This document shows positions 34,421-46,000 of a DNA stretch of 64,000 nucleotides, piece after piece. Position numbers and translations under genes: made by a program. Source of the DNA: Cryphonectria parasitica EP155 (lineage: Eukaryota; Ascomycota; Sordariomycetes; Diaporthales; Cryphonectriaceae). The number at the start of each line of letters is the position of its first letter. The stretch's first letter is position 1. The notes beneath the pieces are model-generated. The model was not told the DNA's origin, searched no databases, and saw only the letters and a program-made list of their open reading frames with translations. The stretch lies in the NCBI RefSeq assembly GCF_011745365.1, contig NW_024468917.1, positions 1,240,001-1,304,000 on the forward strand. Reading direction: 5' to 3'.

Positions 34421-37400
34421 GGTTACGCTGTGCCTTCTTCCTGGGCAAGGGAGGGGAGGGAGAGGTTGGATTGCGCGGAGCGGAGCGGCGGCAGGGGGAC
34501 GAAACCTGGGCGGGATTGAGCCAATTCAGAAGACGTCGATTGTGGTTGGTTGCGTCAGAGGAAGTAGTGAACCACACTGGCCCCTTTATGGAATGCAAAC
34601 AGAGTTCAGAATATTGAATGACTGTGCGGCCCAAAGTATGAATGCCAATGTGACAATCGAGTGGAGGAGAGATAGAGGGCGGGTGGAGTTGGGAAGGGTC
34701 TCAAAAGTCTCCCGAGGAGAAAAGGCTGAAAGATGCTCCCCCGCAGCGCGCCGGCCTGTTTCGAAGGGATGCAGCGGGCAGGCTTGACGTCTGAGCCCCT
34801 TTCGACCACCCAATGTGCGCGGTGGTCAGGCTGTGTGAGCTCCTGTGCTTCTGTGCTTCTCTGATCTCTGTAACGACGCCTAGGCAGCTGTATGCGCGTG
34901 GCTGGACAGTTGTGGCCAACAGGGCGAACCACGTTGGACAGCTATGCGAGGTGAGATCGTGGTAGTGGGTGTGGGTGGGTGAGGTTCACAGCTTGGTCGG
35001 TGCTTGACTGGTCGTGACTTCACCACAAGCAATGTGCCTGTGCCTGAACCTGACAATATGGCCCAAGAAGGTGGAAGGGTGATCCAGGAGAACCAAGAGG
35101 TTTCAGTCAAATGACTTGACAACAAGGACTGGTTAGGCCGCGGGCGGAAATGGCCAGGATATGGCGGGATGAAGGGGCTAAAAAAAAATTTAATGTGCTG
35201 GGTTGAAGGGTTGCCGTTTCAGATGCTCAGGGGGGGCGCAGCAAATGCTACTGGGAGCCACCCTGTCCCCCAGTGACGACTTACCCCAGTCGCGCCGTCT
35301 CCCCCAGAGTGCTTGCGCTTGTTGTTCCTGTAGCGCCCTTGCAACCCTCAATGCAGTTCAGGGGGTGCTTTCAGGCTTTCCCTCCCTTGCTTCCCATATG
35401 CATTTCTCGATTGACGACATCGAGAAGTCTATTCTTACCTCCACCTACGATATACTACTCCACACACTCATATCGTGCACAGTTTCTTGGTACATCCTAT
35501 CACAATCCTGAACAAGCGCATCATGGTCTGTGTTCTAGCTATGGCTTGTTGCTTGCCCATGTCCACCTGATTGAGGTTGCATAGGTCTCATTGGTCTCCC
35601 GACCACTTTCGTGCCCCGCAGGCAAGACACGTCCGTGGTGATGACAATCAAATCCTGCCGTCTGTCTACACCGAACAGAGGTCGTCAAGTGGGGCCCAGT
35701 ACAACCTTGAAAACAGAATGAATGAATGTCTGGGTCTTCTCCAGAGGGGAGAGGCAATGGGGGGGGGGGGCGGAACGTGATGTGGCGCATGAGATAGAGG
35801 GTCCACTTGCCCAGACGAGTCGCATGTCTCTCGAAATACTGCATCGGTGCCACAGCGGAGTTGACGATGTACTATAGTACCGTACAGCTCACTGCTGCGC
35901 GGCAACAAAACACTGATCGTCTCGATGCGCGTAGATGATTTCGCCTCACAACAGACCTTTCGACCCCCAATCATATCACGGCACACAGCATGTACGCTAG
36001 TGCCGTCCTTGGTGTAATCCAAAATAGAAACAGAATCAGTCATTGCCAAGGCACCACGCACAATGGCTGTGGTAGCCGTGCAGCAGAAGTAGAGACTGGA
36101 CGACTGCACGTCAACGCCAGCCAAAAGTTCCGTGCACAGCCTCAGCCAAGGCTGCCTCTCGTGACCACTAGCCCTCTCTTTCTGTTCTTCGTCGTTGACA
36201 ATGCCGGACAAAGCCCGACGAACAAACGTCAAGGCTTCCTACAAGGTGGGTTAACCAGTCACCAGTGATAAAATTGGCTACCTCGCGGACGCAGTTTAGG
36301 AAGCTTGTGATTCGGCTACTCGCCAAATCTTTTCCCCGCTCGACAACATTCACCAAGGACCTACCCGTCTTAACCACGCCGATGAGGCCACGGCCATGGC
36401 TCTCACACTGCGCAGCAAACAGTACAAGGTGGCGTCAAACAATAGCTTGGCTCAGCCTGTCAGGCTCGTTTTTTGTTCTTCCAAGGTGGCATCCGAGCAA
36501 TCCCTGCCTCGGACGGTGGCGTACGCAATTGGGTGCGCACTCTAGCCTCTGAGCCTCACTACATGACACTACACAGCCACTAATAGCACAGGATGACCGC
36601 TGTGGCGGATATGATTCAGAACCTTGACAGAGAGACTTACGAAACTCTGCGAGTTTTGTCATACAATCTCAACACCTCGGATTGTTCTACCCAGACAAGG
36701 TTCTGCGTAGCTCAAACTCGAAGACGACCTGCTGCGATTTCAACCTCATGGCTTAAAAACATTATGCAATGCATGATTAGCTTACATCAGAGTGCATGAA
36801 ATTGAGACTACAAACAATGAATCTTCTCTTTCTGACATAATGAGCCCTGAGGGGCTGACTGGGCTGACGCTAGGCGGCCCAAATTCAGTACCTTCTGCGT
36901 ACCTGACGCCTGCTTGACCAACTCCAATGGCAATACCTGCGTTACTATATCAGAATCATAATATAAGCATTGCTCACTGAGATCTCCATCAGGAGGCTTT
37001 GTCATTCTTCGGGGAAAAGTACAATATTGTTCCCTGTTGTGGTCCAACCTCATTATTTCAGTTACAAGATAAGACATTTTATCACTTTTGAAGTTATTAT
37101 ATCACGCTATATCAGAAATTTATTTCTCAAACCTACATGTCACCTTGCTCTTGCAAAGGCTCCGCCAAAGCTCTCTGGTCCCGGCCTGTGTCCGCATCTA
37201 CCTATTCCCACCACGGCTTGCCGAGCTGGAACCGTCCAAACAGTTCCCAAGTGGAAATTGATACGCTGCAAGAGGTTTTGGGAGACATGATGGAGGTTCC
37301 CAGAGACTGGAAGCAGAAAAGGCAGTCGGCAATGATATATTGACTGCATTGGGGGGCAGATAAGATGAATAGTAGTAGTAGGATTAGATGGACAGTGTTT

Positions 37401-37853
37401 GGCTTGCCTTATTTTGCCTTCATTTCGCCCGTTACTCGGCAGAGATATGTAGCTTTCCTCGGCCTCATTCACACAGTCAGGACAGACTATATGAGTGATC
37501 TGGTTAGCAACATGCCCCATCCTGTGCCACCTTTACCCCCTTCTCAACACATCCTATTATAGAAGCAGTCCGAGTCCTCAAGGTGTTTGCCCAGCCCAGC
37601 TTCAATAACTACCACATGTGCAGATACTCTCCTAAGAATACCCCAGCGAGTTCCACAACCATAAGGCTCTCTACGGAGTCGTGGCGCAATCACTTGTGCT
37701 GTATACGTAGACCACCGTGAAAACATTTGGGTTGAAGCAATGAGATGAGATCGGGAAAATGAGTTCACGTCCAGACGGAGTCTCGGGACTCTCGAGGTTA
37801 CTTCAAATTGGGATGATTCATCTGAGGACGACGGTCCGACAATGGCATGTAAC

Positions 37854-37879
37854 TTTTTTTTTTTTTGGGGGGGGGGGGG
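37854..37879. repeat. T13-G13 homopolymer junction
   Basis: Thirteen T residues are followed directly by thirteen G residues. Such junctions are error-prone in sequencing, and the G run could form a quadruplex. Confidence 0.9.
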
Positions 37880-38923
37880 TTTCTGACATCGGGCGATGAG
37901 CAGATATGTATAGCTTTTGCGGCCTTTTAAGAATACGACTTGCAGCGGGTGCATCGTTGTTCATGGAGGGTGGATGGAGGCGCTCACGCCCTTTGACGAC
38001 ATGCTACTCGAAGGTTTTCGAGCCTTAGTAATGTGCTGGGGCAACGGAAATGGCTCTTGGCAAGTTGTTTTCTGAACAAATGGACGCTTATTAGGAATGG
38101 ATGAAGATCTCACCCCAGTAGCACAGGTGCACACACTGGTATGAGATGGCTAGACTTGCTGAAAAAGTGATGACTGAACGAGACAAGTTGGTAGTGAGCC
38201 AGTGAGGGACACAAAAAATAACCAAAAACAGTCGAGGGTTGGGGTTATTTAGGGTTTTTGGTTTCTCTACCCCGCCCTCCCCTGCAAGCGCATACTGCGG
38301 CTAATTCTACCATAGAGAAGATTGTAAGGAGCAGACAAGATGCCAATAGAAGAGAAGGGGAAAATAAACACCCACGAGGCCATATCAACGTCGAAAACCC
38401 AGGGGAGGAGCCGTCGTGCAGCCGAGGAGTCCGGTAACAGGACATCGATTTCTAAGCAGAAGCCATGAGAACAGTCTTTTGCCGACCAGGGGTGGTTCGT
38501 CGTCGCATTCTCAAGGGTCCCACTAATTCAGCGCCTTTTTTCTCTCTTACTTTTTAAAGTCCTTGTCGTGGCCGGCCTGCGAAAGCCTTTTTCATAGTAC
38601 ATGATTAGTACCTTTTTAGCTCCCGGCCAGACAGAGGTCAAAACATTTTTCTCATTATCAAGAAAAAGAAAGAAAGAAACCTTGGGGACGTCACACCTGT
38701 CCACTCTGAACCTCCACCTCGCCTGTGCCAGATCTGTCCAGTCGCCGTCGAGAGATATCGCGCGATCACTTGTCATCCTTCTGACCCTGGCAAGCCTGGC
38801 TAGAGCATCCTTCTTGATTCGACGAGCCTGATACCAACCGTGGGGGAGCGTGCCTAGCCGGCATCTGACGTTCCCAAAAGCGCCGACACTGATCTCGAGA
38901 CATACACATCCTTGGTGCTCTCG

Positions 38924-38951
38924 TATATATAAATTAGATATATATATATAC
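38924..38951. promoter_or_regulatory. TATA-rich element upstream of the glutamate-cysteine ligase gene
   Basis: TATATATAAAT followed by a (TA)n run, about 300 bp before the start codon. It is the best TATA-box candidate in this promoter; position and function are inferred. Confidence 0.35.
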
Positions 38952-39245
38952 TTACTAGGTCTGCATCCCTCCTCTATGTCCTGATAAGAGCCTACGTCGA
39001 TAATACGAGCTTGTTCTGATTTTGTAACATCAGATACTACCCATCTCCGCTGTCGGCAGCCCAGGTTCAGCAATGATGCTGTGAAGTCACCCGTTCTTTT
39101 CTTCTCTCTTTTTTTCATATCTGGAGGCTCGGCCCAACCTCGGATATCATCGGTATTCAGGACTTCGGTCCAAACACGCTGAGAAAAGGAAGCATCGTCA
39201 ACGATACTCGACTGGCTTTTTTCCTCACTTCATTCGCTTTTCACG

Positions 39246-41652
39246 ATGGGTCTCTTGTATGTTCTCTCTGTTCCGGGCTTTATCTTGTTTGTAGAAGCTC
39301 AACTAATCACGATCGTGTATTGAAGAGCTCTTGGAACGGCACTGGATTGGCCAGACGCCAAGAAACACGCCGACCAGGTCCGCGAGTGGGGCATCAAGGT
39401 AAGCAGGGTTACACACAATGAGCATGTCGTGGGACGGCAGTTTTACTGACAGGATCATTAGCAACTACTGGAGATATGGAACAAGGCCAAGGGCAAAGAG
39501 GCAGATGCCATGCTATGGGGTGATGAGGTTTGAATCCCTCCACCGTTCCCATTTCCTAAAAGGTTCCGCCGTTGCTGATCGCGGTGGTGATCAGGTCGAG
39601 TATCTTGTAGTGGTATACGCAAAGGACAAGGATGAAGTGCTATTGTCCCTGAGACAGGCAGATATTCTCGAAGCCCTGGCTACCGACAAAAATCTGACCG
39701 CTCAGGGCGGGTGTGTTCCGGCTCTCCAAGATGTCCCTGGGATGAGGTAAGAAGCAGGAGACCTCGAACAAAACACCATTCGCTACTGGATAAAACTGAC
39801 ACTGCGTCCAGTTCAAATGAGCCTCTACCAGTGTTCCATCCCGAGTTCGGCAGATTCATGCTGGAGGCGACACCAGGCAAGCCTTGGGGCATCGAGTTTA
39901 GGGAACTTCTCAACGTCGAGCCAAACATGATCTTGAGGCGAGTCATCGCGAAAGATCACATGCGCTCAGATGAGTACCCTATCACCCTGACGACATTCCC
40001 GATGATCGGCCGCCCTGGGGTCTTCACCGACCCGCACTACCCAGTGTCGGGCTCTAAGCTGCGCTCGCAATTTGTGCCTGATGAGATCGCGAATCCTCAC
40101 ATTCGGTTTCCCACCCTGGCTGCGAACATTCGGTGGCGGAGGGGCAGGAAGGTGCAGGTGAACGTGCCCGTATTCAAGGACAAGAATACGCCCTGGCCGT
40201 GGAAGGATCCGACGGTCAACTATGATCTGCACACATGGCCCGAGGACGACGACGTGAGGAACGGTGCTGCGCCGGACAACTTCATCCACATGGACGCTAT
40301 GGCCTTCGGCATGGGAAGCTGCTGTCTGCAGATCACATTCCAGGCCAAGAACATCACAGAGGGCAGGAAGATGTACGATCAGTTGAGTCCTCTCGGGCCG
40401 ATCCTCTTGGCATTGACGGCGGCGACACCCATCTACAAGGGCTTTCTGGCCGACACAGATGTGCGGTGGAACCAGATCAGCCGCGCTGTAGATGACCGAA
40501 CCCTGGAGGAAATGGGAGAAAAGGTAAGAAGACATGTCCTCCTCTGCATCTTGCTTCCCCTCGCCATCTTCCTCAGTGATGAGCTGACCCCCCAAAAAGC
40601 CACTTAAAAATGATCGCTGGCGCATCCCCAAGTCCCGCTATGCCTCGAACTCGACGTACATCTCCACCGACCATCGTCTCCGGCCTGAATATCTGGATCC
40701 CGATCTGGTGATTGATGAATCGATCAAGGCCAAGCTTATGGAGGGAGGGATGGATGACCGGCTCGCCACGCATTTTGCTCACCTGTTTATCCGTGACCCC
40801 ATCGTTATCTTCAAGGAGGACCTCGAGCACCTGGACATGACCAAGACGGACCATTTTGAGAACATCCAGTCGACCAACTGGCAACACATGCGCTTCAAGC
40901 CACCACCTGCCGGCAGCGACATTGGGTGGCGCGTTGAGTTCCGGCCTATGGAGATCCAGGTCACAGACTTTGAGAATGCTGCGTTCGCGGTCTTTATTGT
41001 TCTAATCACGCGAGCCATTCTGTCGTTCGATCTAAACTTTTACATTCCTATCGCCAAGGTGGATGAGAACATGGAGACGGCACACCGCAAAGACGCTGTT
41101 CTGAACGAGAAGTTCTACTTCCGAAAGACGCCCTTCACAGCTCGGACACCACGCGCCAGTGGGACATCAACGCCGAACCACTTACATGCTGCTGGTGGGT
41201 TCAGCAGACCGCCGACGCCGCTGGGACCCGTCGAGGACGAGTATCGACTGATGACCGTAAACGAGATTATCAACGGGACAGCCGCAACCAATGGCGCCGA
41301 CGATGTTGACGACGAGGGCTTCCCGGGTCTCATACCGCTCGTCGAGAGCTACATCGACAGCGTCAACATGGATGTTGTGACCCGATGCGAGCTGGCAACG
41401 TACCTCGACCTCATCCGGAAGCGTGCGAGCGGTGAACTCTGGACCGCGTCCAAGTGGATCCGTGAGTATGTGGCTGGCCACCCCAGCTACAAGTTCGACA
41501 GTGTCGTGCCGGAAGAGATCAACAAGGATCTTGTCGGCGCCGTGATCGAGGTCGGGGAAAGGGAGTGTGGCGGAAAGGGTTTCGAGGGGCTGGATCACAT
41601 CCCTGGTTTTGAGAATTTGCTGGGCAAGTTTCGCCGCGGCGGGTGTCGCTGA
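39246..41652 (+). CDS. gcs1: Glutamate-cysteine ligase (gamma-glutamylcysteine synthetase) catalytic subunit
   Basis: Six exons, 39246-39256 (11 nt), 39326-39398, 39462-39527, 39595-39746, 39812-40523 and 40600-41652, close into 688 residues. The N-terminus MGLLALGTALDWPDAKKHADQVREWGI and the WGDEVEYLVV segment are hallmarks of the eukaryotic GCS family. The mid-part has FHPEFGRFMLEATPG, a glutamate-site block, HMDAMAFGMGSCCLQITFQ with the metal-binding and substrate residues, and RPMEIQVTDFENAAF near the active site. It joins L-glutamate and cysteine in an ATP-dependent reaction, the first and limiting step of glutathione synthesis, in the cytosol. Length agrees with fungal enzymes (about 670-700). 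The tiny first exon is required to provide MGL and the start codon. Confidence 0.95.
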
Positions 41653-42290
41653 GGTGGCAGCAATGGCCTTGCTGTCTGATGAAACAGGAATTCTGAGGAT
41701 ATGAGCTTCCTTGGTCTTCGAAAGTCTTGGGAACAGGACCTACGTCCCTTGCCCCTTTGGAGCACAACTGGCATTGGCGAGTCGAGGCAGTGAGACTGGC
41801 GCTTGTGTGGCTATTTCGCCTGTATGGGAGTGGTCTGCGGCAATGATTAGACATGATAGACTTACTTACGCAACCAACAGCAAATGAATCGTTTCCTCGT
41901 GCACGATGGGCCTTCAAAAACCGCCTTGACTATGACTAACGTACTCGATATGGCGGGCACGTACCTCATAGACACCTTTAGTAACCTGTGAAGGTGCGTC
42001 GTGCCTGCCAGTTCGGCGCTTATCTACATCCTTAACTCGTTCCTTCGAGAATGGTGTTCTGGGCTCGTCTTTGTTTACGGTCTGAGAGTCTGGCCTGGTC
42101 GTGGTCGCATTTCATCTCTCTTCATGACATGCTTCGACCGAGCCAGGGCCTTTACAACAAACATATCTGCATTCAATTATTGAGATTTCCTTGATCATCC
42201 GAAAATCATATCAGGCTCTATTTCATTCTTTTATTTTCTTTCGTCCATCCAGCTCGAGTCCCCTGCTGTGAACCTCTGAATACAAACAAA
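41653..42290. other. Intergenic spacer gcs1 / secreted protein gene
   Basis: Contains the 3' flank of gcs1 and the promoter of the small secreted protein gene. A CTTTTATTTTCTTTCGTCC pyrimidine run (about 42225-42245) just before the start resembles a fungal transcription start region. Confidence 0.5.
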
Positions 42291-43031
42291 ATGCGCTTCT
42301 CCCAGATCACCTCACTTCTCCTGGGAACGCTCAGCCTGGCTCTCGCCCTGCCGGCTGAAACATCACCGGAATCCAGAGATGCCAGGAAGTCTCACTGGCG
42401 TCGTGGACACGAGCACACACGCTCTCACCTACCTCCTATGCACAAGCCTTGTGCTAAGCGACGAAACGTGGCTAGGGAGCCTGACTTTCCACCGCCAGTG
42501 ACAGTGACGACCACAACGACAATTACCGCTATTGTCGAAACCGCTTCTGCAAATCCGCAGGAGAGCTCTCCTATCTCTGTACTCACAGCGTCTACCCTGC
42601 TAAACCTCGTGTCCGATACGCCACATGATGGCAAGACCTCCCAGGACACAAAGATGATTTCAGCGGTGACGCGCATGACGGCTGAGCACATCGAGGAAGC
42701 CGCGCCGATCCGAACATCTGCTGTAACAGGATCTCAAAAAGAAGCAGGTGAAGAGCCAGAAGAGTCTTTGCTTGCAGACATGACCATCACAGACGGACTG
42801 GGCCTCCTCGGACTGCTGGCGGACGCTCTCATCCATGGCGTTGCATCACAGGCAACTTCTCTGATTGAGAACGGCACGGCGGATGCGATTGGCAATGATT
42901 CAGCACCTGCTGCCCAAATGGAGAAGGCGGTGGTGGGCTTGATTGATCTTGGGGCGGATGCTGCGGACGATCTCGTACTTGGAGTTCTGGATCAGATCAT
43001 CGGGGCGATCAAAGGTGAGGAGGATGAGTAG
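42291..43031 (+). CDS. Small secreted protein of unknown function
   Basis: Single exon, 246 residues, not recognised. It begins with a clear signal peptide (MRFSQITSLLLGTLSLALA, cleavage expected near residue 20). A basic His/Arg-rich section of about 45 residues follows and ends in a dibasic KRR site (about residues 56-58), which could be a Kex2 processing site. The middle is Thr/Ser/Val-rich, possibly O-glycosylated. The C-terminal part has two acidic amphipathic stretches, around LGLLGLLADALIHGV and LIDLGADAADDLVLGVLDQII. Only one cysteine remains in the mature part. It could be a cell-wall or effector-like protein; no domain supports a specific role. Confidence 0.6.
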   Translation: MRFSQITSLLLGTLSLALALPAETSPESRDARKSHWRRGHEHTRSHLPPMHKPCAKRRNVAREPDFPPPVTVTTTTTITAIVETASANPQESSPISVLTASTLLNLVSDTPHDGKTSQDTKMISAVTRMTAEHIEEAAPIRTSAVTGSQKEAGEEPEESLLADMTITDGLGLLGLLADALIHGVASQATSLIENGTADAIGNDSAPAAQMEKAVVGLIDLGADAADDLVLGVLDQIIGAIKGEEDE

Positions 43032-46000
43032 GTTCGAGACTCAGCAAAGCGGGCCGGTTATTTAATGAGACTGCTCCTGCTTCAATAGGCTGTCATGTTG
43101 TCTTCGTTATCAGGTGGTCTGGAACAACAGGGGCGGCAGCAGCACCATTCATTCTTATGAGTATATTGATAGAAGGAGTGAAGGGCGGGCGAAAACAGAA
43201 AGACAGACGTCGGGAGTCTTGGTATCTTCAATACCAAGAAGTCAAAACAACCTCTTGAATAGCAGATACCTGAAAGACAGTACTCAAACCTTCAATTCAC
43301 AGCACCGTTGGAATATGAAGAGAGCACGATGGTAGATTGACACATCGTACATTGACCTCCAATAGCTGTCTTATTGACCATCTCCAGCTCTAAATTTGAT
43401 TCGGCCCTCTCGCTGCAAGCCTCGAGCGCCTTACGAAGCGCCGCAGACCGCCCTCAGTCTCAGCTGAGTGATCAATCATAAGGAAAGGAAGAGAGATGTC
43501 TCTAGGGTACTTGGCTTATGTCTCAGCCACTCCTTTTCTCTTCTTCTCTTTTTTTCTTCTTCTTCTGTTGTACCTCACCATTTCCCTTCCTGGTTGTCGG
43601 TGTTCTCCAGCAAAGGGGACGTTTGTCTGTCTGTCACTTCTGTGCTTGGGTATGAGATGTGGATGGGATGATGACAGCTTGCTGCACCGGTCGGGTTGAT
43701 CCCATCCCGTCCATTGGGAGCTGCATTCTTACAGTTCTTACCTGCCAAGGGGGCTGGTCAGATGACAAATTCATCGGGTTTGTTTGACTGCTGGGTTTGA
43801 GAAGTATGCAGTACTACTGCTATTACTACGTCCAGTAGCTCTCGAGAGTGGCAGGAAAGCCACATGCAGGGGCCAAAGGGTTTCCGATGACGCTGTTCCG
43901 CGCCTCTCTCCCCCCTCTGTCTGTCTCTCTCAGCTGCTACAAAACACGCACACCCAAAGCCAGCACGGAGTTGTTAGTCGGGCGCAGCGTAGGCCTGGAC
44001 TATTTCAGCCCCCTTTTTTATATTGGTCAGCGTGTACAAGGGATGCATGTCAGACGGGGAGAGCTTTGAAAGAGACGACATGGCGCCTCATGGACCCGCG
44101 TGCGGACCACCACCACTACACCTGCTCCTGGAGGTCGTACGCAGCACAAGAAGGACGGCTTTCGTCTCCCGTCCTGCTGCCATGTGTACTCGGCCCGTCT
44201 GTGTCGATCGCCTGGGAAGACTATGCCTTGTCCATGGCTGGACTGTGCACGCCTCCCCCCCCTCCCCTCCTTCTGCCCTCGCTCTCTTCTTCCATGACAT
44301 GATGACCCCACCTTATTCAGCCCCCAAAACGCACGCATACCATGCAGTGAAAAGATGGCAAAATGCATGGCAAGGCTACCTGCATCGCAGGACGGGAAAG
44401 GACCTCAGGAGAAGGGGGGGGGGGGGAGTGCAGAGGCTGGACTGGAAGGTTAGACCGGTCTGCTATTGGGGGTTATTGACCAAGCTGTTCCGAGAATGAG
44501 TGAGCTGCTGTCACCCCATGACAGACCATGCCAGAGCTGTCGGGACTGTCGGGAGCCTGCATGCCATCTTACTGAAAGAGAATGCGGTGAGGAAGGGGGC
44601 AGGGAAATAAGAGGGAAGAAGAGAAAAGCATGTTCCACTTTCCTCTCATCTCAGCTTCGCGGATCGGGCAGGGCTGACTCCAGCCAGGGCGACAGAGCCC
44701 TGAGAAGGGAGTCGTTTACAAGTCTTTTTACTTTTGAGCGCAGCTGGTCGAGCTGACTTATGACTTGACTGGCTTGGCCCTCCCGCCCCCGCCGACCGCC
44801 TCCCGTCTCACGGCGTTGTATTTCTTACGCGCGTGGCTTGCAATCGTGGCGAGGTTATTTGTTATAGCAACGTTTGGTGGTGCAACGTTGGCCTCGCGGT
44901 TGATCCTATTTTATAAGGGAAGAGTTATAATCATGTCAGTTATTTTTTTTTTAAAAAAGAAAAAAGGCTGACAATGGTAAACGGAGTGGGACTTTTGTTT
45001 TGGGGGCAGGAAGTATTGGAAGAAAGAAAGAAAAATTAATAATTAAAAAAGGACCCCAATCACCACACAGTCACTACTGTGCCGAAGAGATGATGCCTGC
45101 GTGGTCCCCCCGCCCCGTACCAAACAACAAAAAAGGTCCGAAATGGCCCAGGCCTAGAACTGCCGAATGCCACCCTACGCGGGCCCTGAATCCGGCCCCA
45201 AGCACTGCAGTGATACCGAACCTTGACTGTGTGGGCTAAGAGACCGAAACTTTCCTTTGATTTTGACTGGAAGGGTCCCTCGTGATCGTTGAGAGATCGC
45301 AGGACAGACCCTTACAAGACAGGTATGCATTACGACCCGTTCATCATACTGGACATCAATTGTATGGCTGAGAAAGACTGCACGACCAACCTCTGGCATA
45401 TACCGTGACGAGCTTGAGAGACGCATGAAATCCGTCGTCCCTGCTGAGACAGACCCGGTTACGGTTGTGTGAGAAGAAAAGATGCGGAACAACGCCCAGG
45501 ACTGTGTTCTTCTTTAAAATCCCCCCTTTCCCCCCCCCTAAGTCAGTCCTGACCTTTCGCTCGTAGGGTGTTGGGTCTATTGCTCGTGTTTGTCCCTCGG
45601 TTGCCGTATTCACACATATGGGCCTCGGGCTTTTGTGTAAAGTGCGCCCTGCAGGCGGCTAGGGCGCTAGAAAGTCGGTAGCTGACGAGAAAATAGTGAC
45701 CGTGAGAAGTAACAGTAGGGGCACCCAAGCGATCCATTTCTCTTTTTCATTGTCAGATAGGCAGATGGGACGAACGTGGGAGGGATGCTTCGTCGACCAC
45801 CAAAGACCCCTTCACCGACCTTGCAGTCTATAAGATGTGGCGTTTGACAGGATGATCCTAGTTGGTGTCGCGAAACTGTCGGAGCTGCGTGGCTAGATGT
45901 TGGGTTCCCCGAGGGTATGTATGCACTGCACAATGTATGCTCACTCTTCATGGTCCTGATTTCTTGAGTCCAACCCTCGCCTTCCCCCCATTCTAGGCCC

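Larger units (their letters stand above)
34421..39245. other. 4.8-kb divergent intergenic region, chitin synthase (-) / glutamate-cysteine ligase (+)
   Basis: No intact gene is supported. The left kilobase is the chitin synthase promoter, and the right kilobase the ligase promoter. Between them, 36590-37560 is AT-richer than its surroundings. A T13G13 homopolymer junction lies at 37854-37879. Minus-strand open segments at about 36440-36244 and 36235-35760 look more protein-like than chance but lie in different frames without a good splice pair; see findings. A 196-codon minus-strand frame at 38528-39118 overlaps the presumed promoter and has no recognisable domain. Confidence 0.5.

Noticed and set aside
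38528..39118. 196-codon minus-strand open frame upstream of glutamate-cysteine ligase
   Set aside because: No recognisable domain. It overlaps the TATA-rich promoter region of the divergent gene and contains lysine/arginine runs from T/C-rich tracts.
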